Of a stretch of DNA of 64,000 bases, positions 13,210 through 27,100 are shown piece by piece. The notes beneath the pieces were generated by a model, which was given only the letters and a program-made list of their open reading frames with translations, was not told where the DNA came from and ran no database searches. Numbering within the stretch: position 1 is the first letter of the stretch; the number at the start of each line of letters is the position of its first letter. This DNA is from Patagioenas fasciata (lineage: Eukaryota > Chordata > Aves > Columbiformes > Columbidae). The stretch covers positions 62,004,049-62,068,048 of the forward strand of contig NC_092560.1 of assembly GCF_037038585.1 (NCBI RefSeq). Reading direction: 5' to 3'. The translations under genes and the position numbers were made by a program.

Positions 13210-13990
13210 ATTAGTATATTTTAGTTTTCCTAGATGTCCCATACAGCCTTTTCTAAAACTACATCCCATCTGAGACCTTTGACACCTGAAGTGCAAAGGA
13301 TTTTTAAACATGTGGCTACCCACTCCAGCTAACTAGTTCAGAGATTTCATCCTTGAGCTGAACTTTCATAAATTCTGGGTAAATATTGTCTGGTCCTGCT
13401 AATTTGCTGTAGTTCTGTTTCTGTTTGTTCCACAATTTCTTCCACTAACACTTCACTTTAAACAAAATCCTCTGATGAATTACCCTTCAAAAGAAAACTC
13501 CAACATACGGACTTCTTGAAGCTCATGTGCATCAAACAAAAACCTCATTTAGTTTTTCTGATATATGTTTACCTTCTCTGAATGTTCTTTTCACATGGTG
13601 GTATCTAGTGGCCCAGGCTACCACATAGAAGGCTACCTCCTCTCAATGTCCTCGAAAAAAGATTTTCACATTGGACCTGGGTTTTGATTTCTGTCTTTTG
13701 TTAGTTGTTCCTCCAGCTTTCTTGCCTGTTTTATTGTGTCTTCTACTAGAGTAGCAAATAATTCCAATGCTGCTTGAGCTTTCTGAAAGATGCATTTTTA
13801 CTTTTAATAACACTTTTCATCTTATGTTGATACTTGCCATCAGACATCATTTTGCCTTTTCTCAAGGGTTTATATTTATTTATTGGGTAAGTGATGTGCA
13901 TTTTCTCTGTAGTTCTGCTATGGTGTTCTCAAATATCAGCCAGAAATCCAAAACTACACAGTTGGCCATTCAAGAAATACAAAATTGATT
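13210..13990 (-). mobile_element. Old CR1/L3-like LINE remnant
   Basis: On the plus strand phrases such as 'attgtctggtcctgctaatt', 'tgttccacaatttcttccac' and 'ggtatctagtggcccaggct' follow the order known for antisense RT sequence of ancient amniote CR1/L3-type LINEs. Divergence is high, no frame is open, and the boundaries are approximate. A younger CR1 piece abuts it on the left. The call rests on remembered consensus features and is moderate at best. Confidence 0.42.
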
Positions 13991-16900
13991 TCACATTCTG
14001 TCTCTCTGCTTGTTTGCTGAGCTCAGTGAAGACAAAGGGATTTCAAATGTCATTTTAATTTCCTCCTAATTACTCCAAAACTTTCTTTAAACTATGATCT
14101 TAAAACTTTTATACCTTGAAGATACTTCTTCCCTTTCTTTGCCCAGGTCTCAGATCCTATGTAAGCTTGCATATCTGCAGCTTAGTGCCTGAAGATTGCA
14201 CAATAATGAGATAAAAGGGTTGTGCTCTCCCAACTTATTGGGGAGGGAAAGAGGCCAAATGTAAGGAACAGTCTCTATCTGTCTTTCACCTTCCAGTTGC
14301 ATGTAAAGCAAAGATAAGAGATGTGATTCTTCTGTTATGGATAAGTGTGCATGACGAGAAGTCATATGACATATTACAAAAATGGAAACTTCTTGATTAG
14401 GGAACCTAATTATTAAGGAGAATGGGACTAGGCCAGAATTTGTATCTTTGCTCTTCAATAGAGCAATAAGTGTTATTCAGTCTCCCAAATGTTTTTTAAC
14501 TACTGAAGCATAGTAATCTCACTTTTTTTTTTTTTTTAATGAAAGTGCAGTCTCCATTATATTGTCCCTATCTGTCTCCTCTCACCTTGAGTCACACTGA
14601 CAGCTAGACATTTTTTCAAAAAAAATGCTATAGAGAAATGGAGAAAAACTACAGCAATTTCCCTATTTCTATTATCAGAAGATAATGCTGAACAAAAAGA
14701 ATCAGTGAAATTGTTAGGTTTCAGTGAGACTCTGATAATTTTCCCCAAAATTCTCATTCTTGCCCTAAAATCATATGGTCATGGTTGGTAGATAATACCA
14801 GCCAGAATTTTATCTAATTTGCATCAAGTTCAACCAAAGAAAGCTGCATCTTGTAATGAAACCAAAATCAGAACGTGATCTCCTTGCAATTATTGGTTCT
14901 GTTCTTGCTACAGAGTCCCAAAGGCCTTGGCAGATATAAACTGTATTTGTCATGCCCTCTTACTAGTACAGCAATTACAGTCCCCGAGGCACGAGAATTA
15001 TCAGAAATACTAAGGTTAAAGGTAGGCTGGTTGTCATACCTGTGCAATGCCTAAGCCATTGTGTACAGATGCAGAACGGTCCCATCATTTTACAGGAATT
15101 CAGCAAACAGTATCAAATGGCATCAGTCACCTTGTAGGAAATAAGATGCAGAAAACAGATTAAAATGGGGCTAGTTTGTTTAAGTCTTTGTCCTAAAGAC
15201 CAGCATTACAAATTAAGTCTCAGTACTGATGAACTGACAGTAACTAGTACTTGTATCATTTAAACTATTCACCTCATCGACCTTGCTAAGGGATAAATAG
15301 TACTTGATCTGGCAATTCTTCTATTCCAACAGATTATTTTCTCTTTTCCTAGGATGAAACTTCGCTTCCATCAAAATGAACAGCAAAAGTCCTATTGATT
15401 TGCTGCCAAAGCATAGAGCAACCGTTAGAGTATTTTAAGGTTAAATTCTAAGAGCTATAGATAATACCACCCTATTTGGTCAAGCAGAGAATCACAAATA
15501 CTAAGGCTAAATGGCTTGCCTGACAATTTTGCAGTCAGACAATGGCAGAACAATGATCAAGATATTTTAGTTCCCTTTCTAAATCCATTTGAGCATGCTG
15601 TTCCTGTCTGAGAAGTCTGGAATTTAAAGATCCCAGTTTTCACCTGTCACTTTGAGAAAGTTGATCACTTCAGTCACTGGGTTTCCAGCACTACCACAAA
15701 ATAGCACAATGGAGACAATACTTCAGGCATAGCGTAGTTATAACAGTAGCAGTCTAAGGAAGCGTTTTCTCACACATTTTCCTTCTGAACTTCTTTACGT
15801 GCCACCTCAGGATAACCCAGATATAAAACAGGAATGTCGGCTGTAAAGGTGGAACCCTTAGGGTAAACAGGCAACTATGATTATTAGTCATGACAAGAAG
15901 GATGTTATGGCAAAAAACCCCAACTAACTAGCCAAGCAACCAAAAACCCACAGCAACTTTTTCTTATGTAGTTCTCTTGTATGCAAATGACAAAAAACAA
16001 ACAAACAAACAAAAACAAAACCAAACAAACAAAATCAAACAAAAACACAACAAACCAACCAACCAAAACAAAACAAAACCAAGAACAACAACAAAAACCA
16101 ACAACAACAAAAATCAAAACACCAAGACTGAAGAGAAAACAAGAGCAGGATGTTTTAGCTAAAGAGTTGTGTAATACTTCTTACATTTCTTTATAAAAGA
16201 AATCCATCCGGGATCTTTGTTCAGCCATACTCAGGTTTTCAAAGGACTTTATTTAAAAGCTACACAGAGAACAACTTTGATTTACACTGTCATCTGCAGT
16301 TTGCATGCTGAAATCATCATATTCAAACTAATACTTCAGGTCTTTTCTCAAACATGTTTTAGGTCAAATTTACAACTCTGAATGGAATCATTTGCTCTAC
16401 ATTTCCTACAACCAGTTTTTGTTATTTCCTGTTACACACAGAGTATGCTGTTGTCCATGAGATCATTAAAATTCTTTTGGAAGAACCATGTCCTGTGTGA
16501 CTTCTGCAGAGAGTGACCGAAGACATACAGTGACTTGTTAATACCAACGGAGTGATCAAATGACAAATAAGATAAACCTATTATACAATTCAGATTTTTC
16601 TCAAAAAAAAAAAAAAATCCCACTGTTAATATTCAGAAAAATCGCACCTTTCCAGATATATTGTATGAACTGAGGATGTCCTCTACTTGATCCCTGTCCC
16701 AAGCTGGTTTTGTTGTCTGATGTAACATATCACTCAGGTCACTATGTGTTCAGATGTTGCTAACATTCATTATTGAAACTAAGTGTTTTCTATTGAAAAC
16801 CACGCTTCCTGCCCCTACAGGCTCTCTCCTCAGTAAGTAGAAGAGGCTTAATGAGGTTTTCGTGTAAGCTAATTCCAGTAATAAATGCATGAACTGGGAA

Positions 16901-17325
16901 CAAGACAGAAATTATAGGAGACTGCTGATTCCCTGTTTTCAGGGTCTTCCTTTCAAAACAGCGTGTTCTCTTTAGTCCTCAAATGAAGTGGCCCAAGAAA
17001 GGCTAATGTATTTTGGACTTCAGAAACATGAAGGCTTAACAAACCCTCAAACAGATAACATCTGTTCTTGTTCTGGTTCTGTAGGCAGTAACAAAACTAC
17101 AATATTATTTCAGGTTATGGCTGTAAGCTACAGTAGAAACAGGGAAGAATGTGACTCGTGAAAGTGAGACACTGTCACAGTCTAGTCTTTGTTCTGAGAC
17201 TCAGGGTGGAAAACAAAATGAGACATTCAGCTATTGCTTGTGATAAAGGTGTAAAGGAAACAGGCAGCAGTCAATTGCCTACTACATGGATTAAAAAAGA
17301 AAGCAAAGTTCTGCAGAAGATGATC
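13991..17325. other. Intergenic, no gene recognised
   Basis: Only short frames without domains occur. A poly-T run (about 14523-14539) and the C/A-rich tract at 15987-16125 are the only distinct structures seen. Confidence 0.4.
15987..16125 (+). repeat. A/C-rich (CAAAA/CAAC)n low-complexity tract
   Basis: About 140 bases composed almost only of A and C in units such as acaaacaaac, aaaac and caaccaac. Open frames across it encode only Lys/Asn/Thr/Gln strings and are artefacts of composition. Confidence 0.75.
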
Positions 17326-18398
17326 AAGTAGTGAGGTGGACTGCGAACTGGCTGAAGGAAAGAAGCCAGAGAGTCGTGGTCAATGGGGCAGAGTCCAGTT
17401 GGAGGCCTGTATCTAGTGGAGTGCCTCAAGGGTCGGTACTGGGACCACTGCTAGTAAATATATTAATCAGCGACTTGGATGAGGGAATAGAGTGCACTGT
17501 CAGCAAGTTTGCTGATGACACCAAACTGAGAGACGTGGCTGACACACCAGAAGGCTGTGCTGCCATCCGGAGACCTGGACAGGCTGGAGAGTTGGAGGAG
17601 GAAAAATTTAATGAAATATAATAAGCGAAAGTGTAGAGTCTTGCATCTGAGTAGGAACAACGCCAGGTTCCAGTATAAGCTGGGAAACGACCTGTTAGAG
17701 AGCAGTGTAGGGAAAAGGGACCTGTGGTTCCTGGTGGACAGCAGTATGACCATGAGCCAGTACTGTGCCCTGTGGCCAGGAAGGCCAATGGCATCCTGGG
17801 GTGTATTAGAAGGGGGGTGGTTAGTAGGTCGAGAGAGGTTCTTCTTCCCCTCTACTCTGCCATGGTGAGACCCCATCTGGAGTATTGTGTCCAGTTCTGG
17901 GCCCCTCAGTTCCAGAAGGACAGGGAACTGCTGGAGAGGGTCCAGTGCAGAGCAACGAGGATGATCAAGGAAGTGGAGCATCTCCTTTATGAGGGAACGC
18001 TGAGGGTGCTGGGTCTCTTTAGCTTGGAGAAGAGGAGACTGATGGGTAATCTTATTAATGTTTACAAATATATAAAGGGTGAGTGTCAGGAGGATGGAAC
18101 CAGGCTCTTCTCAGTGACAACCAATGGTAAGGCAAGGGGTAACGGGTTCAAACTGGAACACAAGAGGTTCCACTGAAATTTGAGAAGAAACTTCTTCTCA
18201 GTGAGGGTAACAGAACACTGGAACAGGCTGCCCAGGGCGGATTGTGGAGTCTCCTTTTCTGGAGACATTCAAAACCCACCTGGACACATTCCTGTGTAAC
18301 CTCATCTAGGTGTTCCTGCTCCAGCAGGGGGATTGGACTAGACGATCTTTTGAGGTGCCTTCCAATCCTTAACATTCTGTGATTCTGTGATTCTGTGA
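17326..18398 (+). mobile_element. 5'-truncated CR1 LINE with frameshifts
   Basis: Homology to the 21415 copy begins abruptly near 17326 inside the RT domain. The frame reads [20 protein letters not shown], then [12 protein letters not shown] and KFADDTKL (the FADD catalytic motif). It then breaks into other frames, for example after [11 protein letters not shown]. Later pieces, such as [15 protein letters not shown] in a different frame, reach the 3' untranslated region. The 3' end has three ATTCTGTG octamers, ending about 18398. It is non-coding now because of frameshifts and 5' loss. Confidence 0.92.
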
Positions 18399-18702
18399 CT
18401 CCATGAAGAAAACAAACACCACAAGAGGAAAGTTCTCTTCTCCAGAAGAAGCCAGTTGCCAGCCTGTGTTAGTTAACACAGTCTTCTTCAGTATGTATTC
18501 ACAAATGGAAATGAAGCAACGGAGTTACTATGTGCCCTAAACAAAATGATATCATCCATCTCACCACCTCATGAGACACAGAAAAGTACAAAACATCATG
18601 CAAAGCAAGTTAGGACCACCTATTATATTTTGCAACAAATGTTAAGACCATAGAAGATGCAATTGCTTCTGTATGTATTGTTTGCTTTATAAATGAATAA
18701 AA

Positions 18703-18748
18703 CGACCTCCAGAGGTCCTTTCCAATCTCAACTATCCTGCAATTCAAC
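18703..18748 (+). mobile_element. Tiny CR1 3'-end remnant
   Basis: About 45 bases read gacctccagaggtcctttcc and then a 'ccaatctcaactatcctg' block, the last bases before the octamer tail in many CR1 copies; the tail itself has decayed. It lies only 300 bp beyond the end of the larger CR1 copy and belongs to a different subfamily. Confidence 0.6.
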
Positions 18749-21414
18749 AAGAATTAGTAGAAAATGGGATCTTACCTGCATCTGTCTTTCTATGATTTCT
18801 TATTATAACATGCTTTTCAGCATTCTCAGAGAGCAAAGTGCTGAAGTTGTCAGGAAAAAACAGACTCGATTTCCTAATGCCAGAGCTATTTAAATATGTA
18901 GGACAAGAAAGTTACATTGCCAAAAAATTTTGGGGTTCATATTGAACCCTGGTGATAATTTCCATGCATTTTAATGAAAAATAATGTATCTGTCAGGGTA
19001 GAAATGTGCTCTTTTCCAAATGATGTGTAAAGAAGATCTGATGTATCTCTTTCAACACGTTGCAACAACAGAGACAATCCCAGGTATCCCCCCAAAATAT
19101 CCAAACGACTGAGGACAAAACACTGAAGTGCTAAAACAGTGTAAGAAATAATATGCATATGATCAATGAGTTTAAGGAATGAGCAGAAACTGGAGATTTG
19201 AAGCCAGAATATATTATTTGTGAAATACTTCACATTCTATAGGACCTGTTTTCCTGTTGCTTTAATACTGATCTAATATTAAAAAAATAATAAATGAAAA
19301 GTTGGGGTTTTCTGGTATGCCATCTAGACATAGGTCAATGGCAATAACTAAAAACTGAGAGATACAAGCAACAATTCAAATAGGTGGACAGTTGGCTTAC
19401 TGAGGTCCCCCTCTGTTTTTAAGGCTACAGTTTTTCCAAGATGGATGATATGAAAGATACAGGTGAGAGGAGATGTAGCCAGATGCCAGAGATGTAGCTC
19501 TGACATATTGTCATCTTTGACATCAAAAGGGTTCATACTGCTGACACAGCTGAGCACGTGGCAAGTTTTAATGTCTTTGGCTTTTTACCCATGCAATGAA
19601 CTGCTTTATTCTTGATTTAGGTGCCTGATTTTTACCAATTTGGGAAAATTACCTTAAAAAATAGGGGTTTAGGGCTACAGAGAAGTTGTAAAAAAAAAGA
19701 AATCAATTTTTGATTCCTGGCTGCTGGAATATGGGCTTTCTCAAATACTGGTTCCACCAAACCATGAAATGTTAGAATTACTTTAAAACATACCTTTGAT
19801 TTTTCATAGTATTATCACTAATGCCACAAAAATATTACATTCTCCAACATGCCTGCAAGTCATAACTCAGAGGTTTACCTGAGTTAAATATTTACATATA
19901 CTTTTCCCATGCTGCTTTAGGATTACACTCTAGAACAAGGACAAACCTTTTAGCTGCCTAGTTGAGCATGAAGGCTGTGCATGGTCACCTTTCCCCTTGA
20001 TTGCTGTTATGTACTCTTTTCTGACCATGACAGACAACTATTGTCCTGCTAATCTACCCACAATCCTTCTAGTTAATTAAAAAAAATCAAGACAACAGGA
20101 AAATGGCTTTTGAGCATCCAGAAAATCCTACAAACTTCTTGTACAGATTTATCACAATATATAAGACAAGCTTCTCATCTTCTATCTTCATTTTCAGGAC
20201 CTTTCAGGACCTTGATTACTGCAACTGATGATGGAAAGTCTGACTCCTCTCCAAACAGCCTGCAGAGGCTGCCAGGATTGATTCCTACCCATTTTCCAAA
20301 AAACCTTGTGTTTTTTTCAGACATCACATTTTGAGGAAACTACTCCCACATATCCATACAACTAACCCTGTTCTAAACCAGCCCTAGCTCATCTCAAAAT
20401 GTTTCAAATATTGATCCTTTATGCACAAGAAATGGCACAAATTGCTCCCTTACAAAAACACACTTTGTATCATAATCAAAATAGCCAGTTCTAACCAACA
20501 CTGAGGAAGTGTTACTTCTGCTATCTGGTCCCTATCTGTTCCTTCCAAGACTTCAAAAAAATCCCTTTCCTTCGGATTGTCTTTTGTAAACAAACAAATG
20601 GTACAGGTCACACTAACCTGCTAAGCAGCCTGCCCCTGGAAGTTCCTCTACTCTTACCTCAGTAGGTATTAGACTGAGAATAGCATAGTGCTATCCCTTT
20701 CCTTTCCTTGTTTGCAAAAAGATTCTCCTATGCTCCTGCAGTCAGAGGCCAGGAAGGTTCTCAAGTGCTTTGCTCAAGCTCTGTGCCCTGCAGAAGTGTT
20801 AAAGTCTTCTAGGACTCCAGTATTGGCACAAAGTACGTTTAACTAAAAGCTAAAGTTTCTCTAGATGTTTACCAGCAGTGAACTAAAATTTTCAAATACA
20901 TTTTTTTCCAGATTAGACATGCAGGTTCTCCTCATCCAAACTCATGTTATTTATTTTCCTTGCATAAACAAACCACTTCATATATTCTGTTTTTCTGGTT
21001 AAATTAAATACTTGTTTGCACAGGGCTAGATGTAAGTTAAAGCCAAACATATAAATCAGGAACATTATGTTCTTCCTGACAAGGCAGTGTTACCACAGGA
21101 TTCAAAAACAAGAGTAACAATGTAAATCAGTACACTTTTTCCCCAGTCAAGGTAATTGTATACAAGTAGATTCTGGTGGCACCATAACAGATTTTCAATA
21201 TCTTAGATATGCTTTCTTTTTTCTCCTAAAAAGAAATATGATTTTGATTAAAGAATTTTAGTGAAGGTATAAGTTTTGTATTTATTTTCTGATAAAACAA
21301 GAGTCAGAGCAGTGCTGAGTTACAATCTCAGCCTTATCTAGTCTCTGTGACGTACTTCAAATTGCAGCTCTGGGTCATACAGTAGTGTTAGCAATTCAGC
21401 AGTTTAAAACCCTG
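18749..21414. other. Intergenic, no gene or repeat recognised
   Basis: Frames are short and without domains on both strands. Nothing else was identified before the CR1 insertion at 21415. Confidence 0.4.
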
Positions 21415-24036
21415 GCTCTTTTCAGGAAAGACAGGCCAGCCAGGCGTGGTGGTGGAGTTGCTCTCTATGTGAGAGAGCAACTGCAATGTACTAAATTCTG
21501 CCCAGGAGCGGATGAGGAACGAGTTGAGAGTGTATGGGTCAGGATCAAGGGGCAGGCTGGCAGGGGTGATACTGTTGTAGGTGTCTATTACAGGCCACCA
21601 GATCAGACTGAGGAAGTTGATGAGGCCTTCTATGCGCAGCTGAGAGTGGCCTCACAGTCACAGGCCCTGGTTGTTATGGGTGATTTTAACTTCCCTGATG
21701 TTTGCTGGAAGGACCATTCAGCCAGCCAGCCACAGTCCAGGAGGTTCCTCCAGTGCATTGATGATAACTTCCTCATGCAGATGGTGGAGGAGCCAACCAG
21801 GAGAGGCGCACTGCTGGATCTCATCCTCACTAACAAAGAGGGTCTGGTCGAAGCAGTAAAGGTTGAGGGCTGCCTGGGTTGCAGTGACCACGAGATGGTG
21901 GAGTTCAGCATCTCGTGTGGCAGGAACAGAATAGCAAGTAGAATTGCAACCCTGGACTTTGGCAGGGCTAATTTCGGCCTTTTCAAGCAATTGCTGGGGG
22001 AAATCCCATGGGCAAGACTGCTTGAAGGAAAAGGGGCCCAAGAGAGCTGGATTGCATTCAGAGATTGCTTCTTCCATGCTCAGGATCAGAGCATCCCCAC
22101 ATGTAGGAAGTCGAGGAAGGGAGCCAGAAGGCCTGCGTGGTTGAATAGGGATCTGTTGGGTATGCTCAAGCAGAAGAGACGAGTTTACAGGTCATGGAAG
22201 CAGGGACTGGCCACTTGGGAGGAATATAAGGCTGCTGTTAGAGGATGCAGGAGGGCAGCTAGGATGGCCAAGGCCTCCATGGAATTACAGCTGGCGAGAG
22301 GGGTCAAGGACAGCAAGAAGAACTTTTTCAAATACATAGCAGATAAAACTAATACCAGAGGCAATGTAGGCCCACTGATGAGTGGGGTGGGTGCCCTGGT
22401 GGCAGAAGACACAGAGAAGGCAGAATTGCTGAATGCCTTCTTTGTCTCTGTCTACTCCGCTGGAGGCTGTCCTGGGGAACCCTGTACCCCTGAGACCCCG
22501 GATGAAGCCAGGTTAATGGAGGAGTTTGCTTTAGTCGATGAGGACTGGGTTAGAGAACAATTAAATAGTCTGGACGTCCATAAATCCATGGGTCCAGATG
22601 GAATACATCCACGGGTGCTGAGGGAGCTGGCTGAAGTCATTGCTAGACCGCTATCCATCATTTTTGCCAAGTCTTGGGAAACGGGAGAGGTGCCCGAGGA
22701 TTGGAGGAAAGCAAATGTCACTCCAGTCTTCAAAAATGGCAAGAAGGAGGACCCGGGTAATTATAGACCGGTCAGCCTCACCTCTGTCCCTGGGAAAGTA
22801 ATGGAACAGCTTATCCTTGGTGCCATCTCAAGGCACATCAGGGATAAGAGGGTCATTAGTGGCAGTCAGCATGGCTTTACCAAGGGTAAGTCATGCTTGA
22901 CCAACCTCATAGCCTTTTATGAGAATGTAACAAGGTGGATGGATGATGGCAGAGCGGTAGACGTGGTCTACCTTGACTTCAGTGAAGCCTTTGACACAGT
23001 CCCTCACAGCATCCTCACAGCTAAATTGAGGAGGTGTGGTCTAGACAATAGAGTAGTGAGGTGGGTTGCAAACTGGGTTAAGGAGAGAAGCCAGAGAGTG
23101 GTGGTCAATGGTGCGGAGTCCAGTTGGAGGCCAGTATCTAGTGGAGTGCCTCAGGGGTCAGTACTGGGGCCAATATTATTCAATATATTCATTAATGATT
23201 TAGACGAGGGAATTGAGTGTACTATCAGCAAGTTTGCTGATGACACTAAGCTGGGAGGAGTGGCTGACACGCCAGAAGGCTGTGCTGCCATCCAGCGGGA
23301 CCTGGACAGGCTGGAGAGTTGGGCAGGGGATAACCTGATGGAATTTAACAAGGGAAAGTGTAGAGTCCTGCATCTGGGCAGGAACAACCCCGAGTTCCAG
23401 TATAGGTTGGGGAATGACCTATTAAAGAGCAGTGTAGGGGAAAGGGACCTGGGGGTCCTGGTGGACAACAGGATGACCATGAGCCAGCACTGTGCCCTTG
23501 TGGCCAGGAAGGTCAATGGCATCCTTGGGTGTATTACAAGGGGGGTGGTCAGTAGATCGAGAGAGGTCCTCCTTCCCCTCTACTCCGCCCTGGTGAGACC
23601 CCATCTGGAATATTGTGTCCAGTTCTGGGCCCCTCAGTTCAAGAAGGGCAGGGAACTGCTGGAGAGGGTCCAGCGTAGGGCAACAAAGATGATTAAGGGA
23701 GTGGAGCATCTCCCTTATGAAGAAAGGCTGAGGGAGCTGGGGCTCTTTAGTTTGAAGAAGAGGAGACTGAGGGGTGACCTTATTAATGTTTATAAATATA
23801 TAAAGGGTGAGTGCCACAAAGATGGAGTCAGGCTCTTCTCAGTGGCAAACAATGATAGGACAAGGGGCAATGGGATCAAGCTGGAACACAAGAGGTTCCA
23901 CTTAAATTTGAGAAAGAACTTCTTCTCAATGAGGGTAACAGAACACTGAAACAGGCTGCCCAGGGAGGTTGTGGAGTCTCCTTCCCTGGAGACATTCAAA
24001 GCCCGCCTGGACACATTCCTGTGCGACCTCACCTAG
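21415..24036 (+). pseudogene. CR1 ORF2 (endonuclease-reverse transcriptase), truncated, one nonsense change
   Basis: The open frame on record runs 21385-23949 (854 codons); its first ten or so codons are flanking DNA. Counting from 21385, the endonuclease part shows MGDFNFPD (residues 98-105) and CSDHEMVEF (166-174). The RT part shows NYRPVSLTS (459-467), [12 protein letters not shown] (530-541), [11 protein letters not shown] (586-596) and the catalytic FADD (617-620). A C-terminal region then continues ([20 protein letters not shown]). The frame ends at TGA 23947-23949, where related copies in the window have TGG (EHWNRLP). Without that change the frame would continue 28 codons to TAG at 24034-24036. 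It encodes LINE replication enzymes, not a host protein. It cannot act alone because the endonuclease is incomplete. Confidence 0.9.
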
Positions 24037-24118
24037 GCGTTCCTGCTCCAGCAGGGGGATTGGACTAGATGATCTTTTGAGGTCCCTTCCAATCCCAAAC
24101 ATACTGTGATACTGTGAA
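21415..24118 (+). mobile_element. Young, near-intact but 5'-truncated CR1 LINE
   Basis: Recognisable CR1 sequence starts near 21415, inside the endonuclease domain at [19 protein letters not shown]. It runs through RT and the 3' untranslated region to an octamer-like tail (catactgtgatactgtga) ending about 24118. The tail octamers are ATACTGTG rather than the usual ATTCTGTG. About 70 N-terminal endonuclease codons, ORF1 and the 5' untranslated region are absent, as usual for target-primed insertion with early stop of reverse transcription. The near-absence of mutations in about 2.6 kb of reading frame indicates a recent insertion. Confidence 0.93.
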
Positions 24119-27100
24119 CTAGGAGAAATTATTTGTGAGTGCATGCAATTCCATGTTAGGCCCCATTGCAGCTAAGGCCTTTACCTCCTTCGGAGCCTCT
24201 ACCAAACTGCTGCTGGTTTGGTTGGAGGGAGATCAAGTGCATCCACCATATCTAGGGATGTTTGCCATGGGGATTCCTGAGTTCTCCTCTTTAAAGTAGG
24301 AGTCATGGGAGAGAGATCCTGGGAATAATCATCACATATCTGCATGCTGACCAAAAGTGGACTGTGCATTGCCTTATGAGTACCAAGATAATATCTATCC
24401 TGGTAAGGCATAAGTCATATTTACAGTATTTACCAGCTATTGCTTTGGTTAGATTGGATATAGATGGTTGTTGTTGAAAGTGGCATCAGCACCAGTTTTG
24501 GTCTGTTTCTCCAGTGGTCAGGTGAGAAATTTAACTAGCAATGTTAGCCTTCGTATTATGAGAAATTTAGGAAGCTTGAAGCCTTTTGAAGCACTCTTCT
24601 CCTGAGTACAGACTGATCGCTGGATGGAGAGTGTAAGACTGAGAAATGGTCTGAAAGCACATGTGAAAATGGAGGAGAAGAGGTCCTCCAGCTTATCAGC
24701 TTGGCAATAGAGAAGAAATAATTGAGAACAATAAGGGGAAACTACTGACACTGCACTGTATTAAACAGGCAGTTTGGGGTTACAGCTGCTCTGTCTTTCA
24801 TGCTCTTTGGTGGAGAAGCACCGAGTATGTAGTCTGCAAGCTGTTCCAACAGACCTGCAGTTAAAAAATTTAATTATAGCCTTGAAAAATTTTGTCTAAT
24901 GTGAAATGGACATACAGATGGTTCTGAAATACTGAAATGATGAAATCTTTGTTGATTAAATACATTAAATACGTATGACCATTCTCAAAAATGAGACCAA
25001 GGACTGCATGGGTTAGTGAATTAAATTTCTATTTTGTTTCCAGCTTTTCAATTCTATTTATATTTCTACTAACTTCCTCCTATCAAAACTATTAAAGGCT
25101 AATTCTTCCCTCTTTACACATGCAAACTGAAATTAGAAAATCAACTTTGATATACTCTCAAGCTTCATAAAACTGGAATCTCCTTCTTGTCCATTTGCAA
25201 GTAAACTCAAGATACAACTGCCTTAGATCTTCTGTTGATGTGTTCTTATAATCCATAAATACATAATTTAAAAAAAATCGATCTTGCATTTTCCTTCTAC
25301 ACATATTTATCATAGAATATTTGTTCTAGTAATACTTTATTTTTTTAATCTTTCTCTTTTATTTGTACTTCGGACATGTTTGTCTGATTGTTTGTTTTTC
25401 CTAATTCTTTTATTGTTTATCCAGTCTTTCAAAACAAGACATACTCAATAACTCATACTCTCAATAAATTTCATTGAGCATTTTTTATTGTATTCAAATA
25501 TTTCCCTCCAGGCCTCCTCTTTTTTTTTTTTTTGGTTTTGTTTTTGTTTTTCGTTTGTTATAATTTAGTTACTTCTGAGAGTGTGCTATGTATACTCAAT
25601 GCTAATATTAGCAATTTAGCGTATGTGTCCCAGATATGCCTACAGTCACATGCACACTTAGAAATATTTAAAGAATTTTGACATGAGTACTTAGTTTATC
25701 AAACAAAAAATGAAACTGGTTTTAATTTGCAAGATTTCCATTGGATGAGAAGTTAGGTCCAATTGCAGATCTGTGAGTAAAAGCTCCCTTTGCTTCTGTA
25801 TGTGAAATACAACAAATGTCTGAAGATATCAAAGAATTTACTTCCTGTATCATAAATATTTTTTTTCCCAATAAATACTGAGAAGTGATAAGCACACAAT
25901 CTCTAACAGGCTTTGAATAAATTCACTCATATCAATGCAATGCAGTTCCAATGTTTTTCAGTGATTTGTAACTTAGAAAGCACTAGAAAAAAGCTGTCTC
26001 ACAGACAGAGCCCATTTTGTATGAATTTGCTAAAATGAGCCTGAAATTTTCCAAAAGTATTAGTTAACTAGCTTGTGCTCTCATCAAAAACAGGAGGTGA
26101 AGTGTGGGGTAGGTAACATTCCGATTTCAGTGCTGAAGCAGAGGGTACAAATAGGGTAGGGCTGTAATACAGACTGAATATCCATCTGGTGCCAGAATAT
26201 AAAATAAATGTAATGAGGGAACAGAATACTTGGATTAGAGTAAGGGGGAAAAAAAAACAGGCCCGACTTTCCTACCTGGTAGAAAAAGTCACAAGTCCTT
26301 TAGAGTAATAAAATGTTGTTTTATGCAGCTCAGATTCTGAAGTAATTAATGTCTTGGATCCAGGAATATAGATGAAAAGCCTGTCCATGAAGGTTTTATT
26401 ACTTCGATCCCGTCACAACTTCATTTTCTTTTCCCACTGGAAGATAATATTTCATTTTAGAAGTCAAAGTTTTCTAAAAGTGCCAGTTAGAGATGTAGGT
26501 TTCTGAGGCAACACACCAATTATGCATTCAACATTACATTAGCAGTAAATGCAGCTATGCAGGTACCAAAAATAATAAGCAGTCATGTTGATTTATGTAC
26601 ATATCTGTCCAAATAGGAATGTTAAGCACAAACAGTGTCTTAGAGAGTATATTAGTATACACATACAATTTATTAACATGAATGGTTTATATCACCTATT
26701 TCACTTCAGAATATGAAAGAAACACTATCATTGATTTTTCAGTTACTATATTAATAAGAATGATTGTACTAGATTGTACCCTAAGAAACTACAGCTTTCT
26801 TTGGTTGAGGAAGCACTTTCCTGTGAATACATTGACGGGTACAGAGATACATTTAAGATTATGTAATCCTTCAAAGCATCCCCATTAGCTCATACAGCAA
26901 AGATCTTTGCTCATTATTTTATCCCTACCACATATTTCAGAGACAGTATTATGCTAAAGTTAAATTATAAGAAGTAACTAGTGAATTAATAAATTTGATT
27001 TCCTAACATGGCTGACAAGACCTCATCCATGCTAAGGCAGATATAATATCACCTGCTCTAAACAATACAATACAACACAACAATAATACAATAGCCTACT

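Noticed and set aside
15905-16196. Lys/Asn/Thr/Gln-rich and Phe/Val/Leu-rich frames as small proteins
   Set aside because: They are direct translations of an A/C-rich low-complexity tract and its complement.
21385-23949. The 854-codon frame as a host protein-coding gene
   Set aside because: Its domains and ordered similarity to the other copies in this window identify CR1 ORF2; it starts in flanking DNA and ends in a CR1 3' tail.
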